A stretch of DNA of 64,000 nt from Bacillota bacterium (GTDB lineage: Bacteria; Bacillota; Clostridia; Lachnospirales; Lachnospiraceae). The position numbers were made by a program, and so were the translations under genes. Within the stretch, counting starts at the first letter, position 1. Each line of letters begins with the position of its first letter. The notes under the pieces are model-generated. The model worked only from the letters and a program-made list of their open reading frames with translations. It had not been told where the DNA came from and did no database searches. The stretch covers positions 1 through 64,000 of the forward strand of contig JAEWSH010000073.1 of the NCBI GenBank assembly GCA_023398375.1, written 5' to 3'. Positions 53,760 to 61,520 of the stretch are shown piece by piece.

Positions 53760-54326
53760 ATGAATCAATTAGATAAAAATATAGCAGTAAATTTGAAACG
53801 GATTCGTAAAGCTAAAAATCTGAGTCTGGATATGTTAGCTGAGCGGACTGGTGTAAGTAAAAGTATGCTGGGACAAATAGAAAGAGGCGAATCGAATCCT
53901 ACGGTGGCGACAATTGCCAAAATTGTAGAAGGAATAAAGGTGCCTTTTGAAGAATTCCTGTATATAAAAGAGGATTCGGTAATAATAGTAGATTACAATA
54001 AACTTCCTATTTATAAAGAAAAGGAAAATGAGTATAAGATTAAAATAATTTTCCCATATGATAAATTAAGGAAGTTTGAAGTGTTTGAAGGTAATTTTGA
54101 ACCAGGAGCAGTTATGACAAGCGCCTCACATGGTGAAAAATCAAGTGAGTATGTGACTGTTGTAAATGGAAAATTAACTCTATTGGTAGGTGAAAATAAA
54201 TATACGATAACAACAGGACACGCAATCAGGTTCGATTCGGATCAGGAACACACCTATATGAATGACGGAGAAGAATTACTCATTATGAATATGGTATTAT
54301 CTTATGAAAACTCTAGTGCTTCTTAA
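53760..54326 (+). CDS. XRE-family regulator with cupin domain
   Basis: A 188-residue protein. HTH residues 8-65 (LSLDMLAERTGVSKSMLGQIERG) and a C-terminal cupin (SSEYVTVVNGKLTLLVGEN, HAIRFDSDQEHTYMN). Such proteins often control efflux, polyamine or amino acid genes. ATG 53760 has AGGGAG 8 nt upstream. Its last 14 bp overlap the convergent polymerase gene, and no terminator lies between. Confidence 0.88.
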   Translation: MNQLDKNIAVNLKRIRKAKNLSLDMLAERTGVSKSMLGQIERGESNPTVATIAKIVEGIKVPFEEFLYIKEDSVIIVDYNKLPIYKEKENEYKIKIIFPYDKLRKFEVFEGNFEPGAVMTSASHGEKSSEYVTVVNGKLTLLVGENKYTITTGHAIRFDSDQEHTYMNDGEELLIMNMVLSYENSSAS

Positions 54327-55533
54327 AAGAATCGCTTACGTGAAGCAAACTGCCGCGTGTGATGGAATGGCGACCATACTTGCCGCGGATTGTGTCAATT
54401 GTCTGGTCTAGCTGCTTTTGCTTTTCAGTTTTAGCAGTTTCTTTAGTATAATCGAATAGATTAAGCTGAATTGGTTCATGTTCATCTGTTAATTTGGAGG
54501 TACGGATTCCAAGAAGGCGGACGGCCTTATGATTCCAAATCTCATCAAATAGCTTACAGGCATTCTGATAGATGCAATCAGTTGAATTGGTAGCATTCGC
54601 AATCGTTAATTGATGGGAGACCGATTGAAAAGTACTATATTTAATCTCTACACTTATCATACTAGCGGTACGTTCCTGCTTACGGAGTCTTGCACCGACA
54701 GATTCCGCAAGGTGAAGCAGGGTCAGATGAGCTTCTTCTGCTGTTTCTACATCTTTTGCCAAAGTAATGGAATTGCCGACGCCCTTTAATTCTGCAGGAT
54801 CAGTGATAACAATAGAATCATCATATCCATTTGCATAATTCCACAATAATTTTCCATGACTTTTTAAGTGAGATAACAAAATATCAGGATCTGCATTCGC
54901 TAGTTCACCTATGGTCAGAATACCTAATTTGTGCAGGCACTGTACGCTGGATTTACCGCACATGTAGAGGCTTTCTACAGGAAGAGGCCACAATTTACCG
55001 GGAATTTCAGATTGATACAGAGTATGAACCAGATTCGGCTTCTTAAAGTCAGAAGCCATCTTTGCTAATACTTTGCGATCAGAGATCCCAATATTTACTG
55101 TGAATCCAAAAGTTCTGTAGATGTTATCTTTGATGTGGCAGGCAGCTTTATAAGGTTCGGGATATCGATTAGCAATAGGTGCATAATTCATATAACATTC
55201 GTCTATGCTTACTTGTTCAATATCCGGGCAGATATCTGAAAGGTATGAAAAAAGTCTGCGGCTGCATTTTTCATACATAGAATGATCGGGAGATGCAATC
55301 AGAAGTCCTGGGCATTTACGAATTGCGTTCATGATAGGTTCTCCTGTCTGAATGTTATATTTTTTAGCAGGAATAGATTTAGCCAATACAATGCCATGGC
55401 GTTTCTCGATATCACCTCCGATAATGGAAGGAACAAGACGTAAGTCCTCTGTGCTGCCATTTCTCAAATTTTCTATTGCAGTCCAACTTAGGAATGCTGA
55501 ATTCACATCAATATGAAAAAAAATCTGTTCCAT
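54313..55533 (-). CDS. Y-family DNA polymerase (DinB/UmuC type)
   Basis: A 406-residue translesion polymerase. FFHIDVNSAFLSW carries the first catalytic Asp, SIDECYMNY the Asp-Glu pair, and the HhH region KSSVQCLHKLGILTIGELA follows. ATG 55533 (MEQIFFHID) has GAGG 8 nt upstream and is preferred to the longer frame. It copies past DNA damage at low fidelity. Confidence 0.92.
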   Translation of the reverse strand: MEQIFFHIDVNSAFLSWTAIENLRNGSTEDLRLVPSIIGGDIEKRHGIVLAKSIPAKKYNIQTGEPIMNAIRKCPGLLIASPDHSMYEKCSRRLFSYLSDICPDIEQVSIDECYMNYAPIANRYPEPYKAACHIKDNIYRTFGFTVNIGISDRKVLAKMASDFKKPNLVHTLYQSEIPGKLWPLPVESLYMCGKSSVQCLHKLGILTIGELANADPDILLSHLKSHGKLLWNYANGYDDSIVITDPAELKGVGNSITLAKDVETAEEAHLTLLHLAESVGARLRKQERTASMISVEIKYSTFQSVSHQLTIANATNSTDCIYQNACKLFDEIWNHKAVRLLGIRTSKLTDEHEPIQLNLFDYTKETAKTEKQKQLDQTIDTIRGKYGRHSITRGSLLHVSDSFKKH

Positions 55534-55601
55534 GTCCAATACCTCGTAAAATAATAGTTTCATTTATCAGTATAACTTAGACTTTGCAAGCGAACAACTA
55601 C

Positions 55602-55630
55602 TTTACAAGCAAAAAAAATACTGTTAGAAT
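55602..55630 (+). promoter_or_regulatory. Promoter of the M23 peptidase gene
   Basis: TTTACA (55602-55607), a 17-bp spacer and TAGAAT (55625-55630), 60 bp before the start. Confidence 0.55.
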
Positions 55631-55689
55631 GTAACTTATATTGTTTTACCTGATAACGATTAGTAAAGAAATTGAGAAACTGGAATTAT

Positions 55690-57264
55690 ATGAAGAAAAT
55701 ATCGAAATATTATAAAAAATTAAATTTTATTTACATAAAAATATCAGTGCTGGCAATCATTGTCAGTGCATTCTTTTTGCCGTCTTTTATGAAATTCACA
55801 AGAGAAGGAAATAATATATTTGAGATTACCTTAGATGGCACTGCAATTGGTACCATAGGAAGTATGGATGAATTTGACAAATATCTTCTGGAAGCCAGAA
55901 GGCAGATCGCGAAAGCTTCAGATAAATTGGTACTGATAGACACCAATATTCAGATTGAAGGAAAAGAGGCGCTGTTTGGTGTCATTGATTCTGAAAGTAA
56001 AGTGCGGGATAACCTGCGTTCTGTTCTACAACAAAATGAAAAGGAAACATTGAAACGTGCCTATACGGTAAAGATAAATGAATATATGGTGAATTTAGCT
56101 TCCTGTAATGATGTACATGCTTTGCTGCAGGCGGCTATTGACCGATATGATACAACTGGACAGTATTCTGAGGAGTTAGTATTAGATCCGACAAGAGAAA
56201 TAAATGTATTAACAGCACATATGGTTACGTCAGCGGAAAAGAAAAAAGAGGATGTTACAATTTTTCAACAAGCAGGTGCAGAAGCTGCACTGGAAGAGAT
56301 GTTTGATGCTGTTGAGCCAATAAAGGAAAAAGAGTTTGCTGATTATGATCTTGGTCTGAAGGAGCTGGAATTTGGAGATAATGTAGAAATTGTTGAAGCC
56401 TACCTTTTAGATGATGAGTTAACCTCGTTGGAACAGGCTGTTGAAGAAGTAACCAAGGATCAGGAAAAAGAAACGATCTATGAAGTACAAGCAGGAGATA
56501 CGCTTTCTCAGATCGCGGAGAATAATAATTTGCCAATGGACAGCCTGATAGAGATGAATGATACACTTGAAAACGAAACATCAACGATTCGTGTAGGCGA
56601 TGAGATTATTGTTACAATTCCGGAACCTGAATTGTCTATCCTTAGAAAAGAAGAAACATATCTGGAAGAAAACTATGAAGCGGAAGTTCAATATATCGAT
56701 AATGATCAATGGTATACGAACGAACAGGTGACGCTGCAGGAACCTTCAGCAGGACGCCGCAATATTGTATCGTTGATATCGTATCGAAACGATAAGGAAA
56801 CTGGACGAGAGATTCTAAAAGAAGAAATTACTTATGAAGCGGTTCCTAAGATTGTAGAGCGTGGAACAAAGATACCGCCTACTTATATCAAACCTATTTC
56901 GGGCGGAAGAATGTCTTCCGGCTTTGGCAGAAGGAAGGCACCGACAAGAGGTGCATCTACCTTTCATAAAGGTGTTGATTGGTCGACCCCGGTCGGAACA
57001 GCGGTCATGGCATCTTCAGCAGGCACAGTCGCCAGGGCAGGCTGGGCGACCGGATATGGATATGTAGTTTATATTAATCATACAGATGGACGTCAGACAA
57101 GATATGGTCACTTAAGTAAAGTCCTGGTAAAAGTAGGACAGACCGTACAGCAGGGAACCAAGATCGCATTGAGTGGAAATACAGGACGAAGTACGGGACC
57201 GCATGTTCATTTTGAAATACTGATTAATGGAACGCAGGTCAACCCGATGGATTATCTTAATTAA
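55690..57264 (+). CDS. LysM-G5-M23 cell-wall endopeptidase
   Basis: A 524-residue exported protein. One N-terminal membrane helix (about 15-37), a helical region to 260, a LysM domain (262-310, YEVQAGDTLSQIAENNNLP), a G5 domain (about 320-395) and a C-terminal M23 zinc peptidase (about 405-524) with SSGFGRR, HKGVDWSTPVGT and PHVHFEI carrying the zinc His/Asp residues. It cleaves peptidoglycan cross-links. ATG 55690 is chosen although TTG 55672 is in frame. The ribosome site is weak in both cases. Confidence 0.9.
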   Translation: MKKISKYYKKLNFIYIKISVLAIIVSAFFLPSFMKFTREGNNIFEITLDGTAIGTIGSMDEFDKYLLEARRQIAKASDKLVLIDTNIQIEGKEALFGVIDSESKVRDNLRSVLQQNEKETLKRAYTVKINEYMVNLASCNDVHALLQAAIDRYDTTGQYSEELVLDPTREINVLTAHMVTSAEKKKEDVTIFQQAGAEAALEEMFDAVEPIKEKEFADYDLGLKELEFGDNVEIVEAYLLDDELTSLEQAVEEVTKDQEKETIYEVQAGDTLSQIAENNNLPMDSLIEMNDTLENETSTIRVGDEIIVTIPEPELSILRKEETYLEENYEAEVQYIDNDQWYTNEQVTLQEPSAGRRNIVSLISYRNDKETGREILKEEITYEAVPKIVERGTKIPPTYIKPISGGRMSSGFGRRKAPTRGASTFHKGVDWSTPVGTAVMASSAGTVARAGWATGYGYVVYINHTDGRQTRYGHLSKVLVKVGQTVQQGTKIALSGNTGRSTGPHVHFEILINGTQVNPMDYLN

Positions 57265-57273
57265 CATAAGAAT

Positions 57274-57302
57274 TTGCAAAATAGGTGGATGTAGTATATA
57301 AT
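57274..57302 (+). promoter_or_regulatory. Promoter of murA
   Basis: TTGCAA (57274-57279), a 17-bp spacer and a perfect TATAAT (57297-57302), about 58 bp before the start. Confidence 0.65.
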
Positions 57303-57360
57303 ACCTTAAGTATGAGTATAAATTGATGCTTTATATTATTTTAGATAGTAGAGGTACGTT

Positions 57361-58653
57361 ATGGAACAGTACGCAATTAAGGGAGGAACTCCATTAGTAG
57401 GGGAAGTGGAAATTGGTGGAGCCAAGAATGCTGCATTGGCTATACTGGCAGCTTCTATCATGACGGATGAAACAGTAATTATTGAAAATGTACCGGATGT
57501 CAGAGATACAAATGTACTATTACAGGCGATGCAAAGTATAGGAGCCATTGTTACCAGAATAGACAGACATACTTTTAAGATCAACGGTTCTCAGATTCAT
57601 AGCTTAACAATAGAAGATGATTATATTAAGAAAATAAGAGCATCCTATTATCTTTTAGGTGCATTATTAGGAAAATACAAGAAGGCAGAAGTATCGCTTC
57701 CTGGTGGATGCAATATCGGAAGCAGACCGATCGATCAGCATATCAAGGGATTTAAAATGCTTGGAGCAAATGTTAAAATTGAATATGGCTTGATTGCTAC
57801 GGAAGCAGAAAGACTGGTCGGAAGTCATGTATACATGGATGTTGTGACAGTCGGAGCGACGATTAATGTTATGATGGCAGCTTCTATGGCAGACGGATTG
57901 ACAATTATTGAAAATGCGGCAAAGGAACCACACGTAGTTGATCTTGCCAATTTTCTGAATAGTATGGGTGCCAATATCAAAGGTGCGGGTACAGATGTGA
58001 TCAGGATCAAAGGAGTAGAAAAGCTTCATAAGACTGAATATGCAATTATTCCTGATCAGATTGAAGCAGGTACTTTTATGATGGCAGCGGCTGTTACAAA
58101 AGGAGATGTTACCATTAAGAATGTGATTCCGAAGCATTTGGAATCTATTTCGGCAAAGCTATTGGAAATCGGATGTGAAATAGAAGAATCTGACGATGCA
58201 GTGCGTGTGGTAAGTGCGAAACCAATGGTGCATACACAAGTTAAGACATTACCTTATCCTGGTTTCCCAACGGATATGCAGCCTCAGATAGCGGTTGCGC
58301 TGGGGTTGTCAACTGGTACCAGTATTGTTACAGAGAGTATCTTTGAAAACCGTTTTAAATATGTGGATGAATTAACACGTATGGGAGCTGATATCAAGGT
58401 GGAAGGTAATACAGCTATTATTACAGGTGTCAGCAAGTATACGGGAGCCAGTGTTTCAGCACCTGATTTACGCGCGGGAGCGGCGCTTGTGATCGCGGGA
58501 CTTGCGGCTGAAGGTCTGACTACGGTAGATGATATTAAATATATTGAGCGTGGTTATGAGGATTTTTATATTAAACTCCGTAATCTTGGGGCGCAGATCG
58601 ATAAAGTCATGACTGAGAAAGATTTTAAGAAATTTCAATTACAAGCAGTATAA
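57361..58653 (+). CDS. murA: UDP-N-acetylglucosamine 1-carboxyvinyltransferase
   Basis: A 430-residue enzyme that starts peptidoglycan synthesis by adding enolpyruvate to UDP-GlcNAc. GGAKNAALAILAAS at the start and PGGCNIGSRPIDQH with active-site Cys117 are intact, so it should be fosfomycin-sensitive by the usual Cys adduct. Length is normal. It lies after the cell-wall hydrolase gene with its own promoter. Confidence 0.96.
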   Translation: MEQYAIKGGTPLVGEVEIGGAKNAALAILAASIMTDETVIIENVPDVRDTNVLLQAMQSIGAIVTRIDRHTFKINGSQIHSLTIEDDYIKKIRASYYLLGALLGKYKKAEVSLPGGCNIGSRPIDQHIKGFKMLGANVKIEYGLIATEAERLVGSHVYMDVVTVGATINVMMAASMADGLTIIENAAKEPHVVDLANFLNSMGANIKGAGTDVIRIKGVEKLHKTEYAIIPDQIEAGTFMMAAAVTKGDVTIKNVIPKHLESISAKLLEIGCEIEESDDAVRVVSAKPMVHTQVKTLPYPGFPTDMQPQIAVALGLSTGTSIVTESIFENRFKYVDELTRMGADIKVEGNTAIITGVSKYTGASVSAPDLRAGAALVIAGLAAEGLTTVDDIKYIERGYEDFYIKLRNLGAQIDKVMTEKDFKKFQLQAV

Positions 58654-58664
58654 GAAAAATATAA

Positions 58665-58713
58665 AAAAGGAGTTACAGTTCACTTAGTATAGCGGCGAAC
58701 TGTAGCTCCTTTT
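58665..58713. terminator. Terminator between convergent murA and HD-GYP genes
   Basis: AAAAGGAGTTACAGTTC (58665-58681) pairs with GAACTGTAGCTCCTTTT (58697-58713) with one wobble. Confidence 0.9.
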
Positions 58714-58767
58714 GTTAAGGCAGTATTATAAATGTCAAAGCAGATATTTCACAATCCTTTTTGCTGC

Positions 58768-59841
58768 TTAAATCAGGAACTGAATCTGGAGATCCGGGTG
58801 CTCTGAAAGATCAATGAAACTATTGCCTGACTTGATTACTGGTTTGGATAATGCATTCTTATTAATAAATACGATATCACCCTCAATGCCATTCGTTAAA
58901 TGGACACGATTATGAAGATAAGTATTTACGACGCACTCTAAAAATGTAAGGACATATTTGGTATCGTATTTTTGAATACCTTCTGCCTCAAAAAGTTCGA
59001 TTACTTTGAAAGGACATAGAGGACCACGATAAACACGTGCTGAGGTCATAGCATCATACACATCAGCAATCGATACGATTTTTGCATACTTATCTATTTT
59101 AGTTCCGACAAGTCCTAAAGGATATCCGCTTCCGTCACATCTTTCGTGGTGCATAAGGGCAGCATTCTTAATATGATCGTTAATATTCTGCATTTTTAGT
59201 ATCTGATAGCCTTCCAGGGGATGTGTCTTTATTACAGAAAATTCATTGTCAGTGAGGCGGGAAGGCTTCTTAATAATGGAGTCTGGTATCATGATCTTGC
59301 CGACATCATGCAATAGTCCGCATAAAGTAGCCAGATTGATATCTTCCTCTGAAAATTGAAGCCATCTTGCAAATACATTGCAGATGAGAGCAACATTCAG
59401 ACTATGTGCATAAGTAGAGTCGTCATATTGACGCATGTTATGCAACATATCAAAAACATTAACAGAACCTTCACTCGTATGTAATAATTCCAAGGTATTA
59501 TCAAGCAACTGGGTGGTATCCAGGGAGGTTGTTTCCTCCACGATATCATTCAGGAAAGAATGAAAACGGTCTACGCTCCGATCAAAATGGTGCTTAAATT
59601 CTTTAAAAGCGCTGCTTGATCTAATACGTTCTGAATAAGATCTTTCTTCATTTATTTCAGTGGAAAGAAAAGCCAATTCTTCTTCTACTTTTACAGCAAG
59701 TATAGAATAGAACTCTAATCGTGTAATGGCTTTATCAGTCAAAATAAGACCTTTTGATAGAATTAATTGCTCATTGTATGTGTATACATCTTCGGCTATT
59801 TTCATACCAGGGATTAAATCTTTTGTACTAATTCTTTTCAT
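58768..59841 (-). CDS. HD-GYP domain phosphodiesterase (c-di-GMP type)
   Basis: A 357-residue protein. The HD-GYP domain (about 120-300) has HSLNVAL, CGLLHDVGKIMIPDSI, MHHERCDGSGYPLGLVG and IVSIADVYDAM, with all metal residues present. The N-terminal 110 residues resemble the DUF3391-like part of such proteins. It should hydrolyse c-di-GMP. GAGGG precedes the ATG. Confidence 0.9.
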   Translation of the reverse strand: MKRISTKDLIPGMKIAEDVYTYNEQLILSKGLILTDKAITRLEFYSILAVKVEEELAFLSTEINEERSYSERIRSSSAFKEFKHHFDRSVDRFHSFLNDIVEETTSLDTTQLLDNTLELLHTSEGSVNVFDMLHNMRQYDDSTYAHSLNVALICNVFARWLQFSEEDINLATLCGLLHDVGKIMIPDSIIKKPSRLTDNEFSVIKTHPLEGYQILKMQNINDHIKNAALMHHERCDGSGYPLGLVGTKIDKYAKIVSIADVYDAMTSARVYRGPLCPFKVIELFEAEGIQKYDTKYVLTFLECVVNTYLHNRVHLTNGIEGDIVFINKNALSKPVIKSGNSFIDLSEHPDLQIQFLI

Positions 59842-59944
59842 AGTAAGCTACCCTCAATCTGTATAAACTATAAATACCTACATATAATTATATTGGTTTT
59901 TACTGTTTATGTCAATTTAATCAAGAAAGTTGTAGATAAAATGG

Positions 59945-59973
59945 TTGACAAGGATATAGGCATAGTGTAGTCT
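59945..59973 (+). promoter_or_regulatory. Promoter of the S-box/metK unit
   Basis: A perfect TTGACA (59945-59950); the -10 is weak (TAGTCT at 59968-59973 with 17-bp spacing). Transcription would start about 30 nt before the riboswitch. Confidence 0.45.
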
Positions 59974-60008
59974 GATAGCAGATACATTAATTCCATATTG
60001 TAAGTTTT

Positions 60009-60172
60009 CTCTTATTCAGAGTGGTGGAGGCACAAAGGGCCTGCGAAGCCACGGCAACCCCTGTATTTTGGGAAGGTGCCAACCTGAGCGAATAAACTTA
60101 TCCATTAGGATAGGACGAACAATAAGAGGATTTAATGATCATAACGTTGAATCCGCTTAAGCGGATTTTTTT
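60009..60172 (+). ncRNA. SAM-I (S-box) riboswitch with terminator
   Basis: P1 is CTCTTATT (60009-60016) with AATAAGAG (60121-60128). The core GAGTGGTGGAGG, CGGCAACC and GGTGCCAACC..GAGCG is that of the S-box. A terminator AATCCGCTT/AAGCGGATT with T tract is at 60150-60172. The antiterminator would be AAGAGGATT (60124-60132) pairing with AATCCGCTT (60150-60158), one mismatch. With SAM bound, P1 forms and metK is switched off. Confidence 0.96.
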
Positions 60173-60204
60173 AATTTATTTCTATTAAGGAGGACACAAA
60201 AAAA

Positions 60205-61392
60205 ATGGAGAAATTATTATTTACTTCAGAATCAGTAACCGAAGGGCATCCGGATAAAATGTGTGATGCGGTCTCAGATGCAGTCTTAGATGCACTGATG
60301 GAACAGGATCCAATGAGTCGGGTAGCCTGTGAAACTTGTACAACGACCGGAATGGTCATGGTGATGGGTGAGATTACGACTCGGGCTTATGTAGACATTC
60401 AGAAAATTGTTCGTGATACGGTGAAAGAAATTGGTTATACAAAATCAGAATATGGCTTTGATGGAAATACCTGTGCAGTCATAGTGGCACTCGATGAACA
60501 ATCTTCTGATATTGCAATGGGCGTTGATAAAGCGTTGGAAGCCAAAGAGCATACTATGACAGAAGAAGAGATGGAAGCAATCGGAGCCGGAGATCAGGGA
60601 ATGATGTTTGGATATGCAACAAATGAAACGGATGAATATATGCCTTATCCGATTTCGCTTGCGCATAAATTAGCGCTTCAATTAACAAAAGTGCGTAAAG
60701 ATGGTACTTTAACCTATTTAAGGCCGGACGGAAAAAGTCAGGTATCTGTAGAATATGATGAATCAGGAAAACCAAGACGCCTGGAAGCTGTCGTATTATC
60801 TACACAACATGATCCGGATGTAACGCAGGAACAGATTCATGCAGATATTAAAAAGTATGTATTTGACCCGGTTCTTCCAAAAGAATTGTTAGATGATAAG
60901 ACGAACTATTTTATTAATCCGACAGGCAGATTTGTAATCGGCGGACCAAATGGAGATAGTGGATTAACAGGACGTAAGATTATTGTAGATACTTATGGTG
61001 GATATGCGCGTCATGGCGGTGGAGCGTTCTCGGGAAAAGATTGTACTAAAGTTGACCGTTCAGCAGCTTATGCAGCACGATATGTGGCTAAAAATATTGT
61101 AGCAGCTGGTCTTGCAGATAAATGTGAGATTCAATTGTCTTATGCTATTGGTGTGGCACATCCAATGTCTATTATGGTGGATACTTTTGGGACAGGCAGA
61201 ATATCCGATGAGAAACTAGTGGAAATTATTCGTGATAATTTTGATCTTCGTCCGGCTGGAATTATTAAAATGTTAGATTTACGCCGTCCGATCTACAAGC
61301 AGACCGCAGCATATGGCCATTTTGGACGTAATGATCTGAATCTTCCGTGGGAAAAACTTAATAAAGTAGATGAGCTTAAAAAATATTTATAG
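60205..61392 (+). CDS. metK: S-adenosylmethionine synthetase
   Basis: A 395-residue enzyme that makes SAM from methionine and ATP. TSESVTEGHPDKMCDAVSDA, GAGDQGMMFGYATNET and GGGAFSGKD are the conserved parts. It is controlled by the S-box upstream, a feedback loop on its own product. AAGGAGG precedes the ATG. A terminator follows at 61423. Confidence 0.97.
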   Translation: MEKLLFTSESVTEGHPDKMCDAVSDAVLDALMEQDPMSRVACETCTTTGMVMVMGEITTRAYVDIQKIVRDTVKEIGYTKSEYGFDGNTCAVIVALDEQSSDIAMGVDKALEAKEHTMTEEEMEAIGAGDQGMMFGYATNETDEYMPYPISLAHKLALQLTKVRKDGTLTYLRPDGKSQVSVEYDESGKPRRLEAVVLSTQHDPDVTQEQIHADIKKYVFDPVLPKELLDDKTNYFINPTGRFVIGGPNGDSGLTGRKIIVDTYGGYARHGGGAFSGKDCTKVDRSAAYAARYVAKNIVAAGLADKCEIQLSYAIGVAHPMSIMVDTFGTGRISDEKLVEIIRDNFDLRPAGIIKMLDLRRPIYKQTAAYGHFGRNDLNLPWEKLNKVDELKKYL

Positions 61393-61422
61393 TTGAATTG
61401 CATATTTAGATAAAGTAAAATT

Positions 61423-61453
61423 AGGAGGGACTTCGATAGAAGAACCTCCTTTT
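61423..61453 (+). terminator. Terminator of metK
   Basis: AGGAGG-GA-CTTC-GATA-GAAG-AA-CCTCCT forms the stem (61423-61450), followed by TTT. Confidence 0.85.
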
Positions 61454-61520
61454 GATAATGAACGGAATTGGCATAAAAATTTAATTGAATAATTTAATCA
61501 GGAAAGAAAAGGAGGCACAT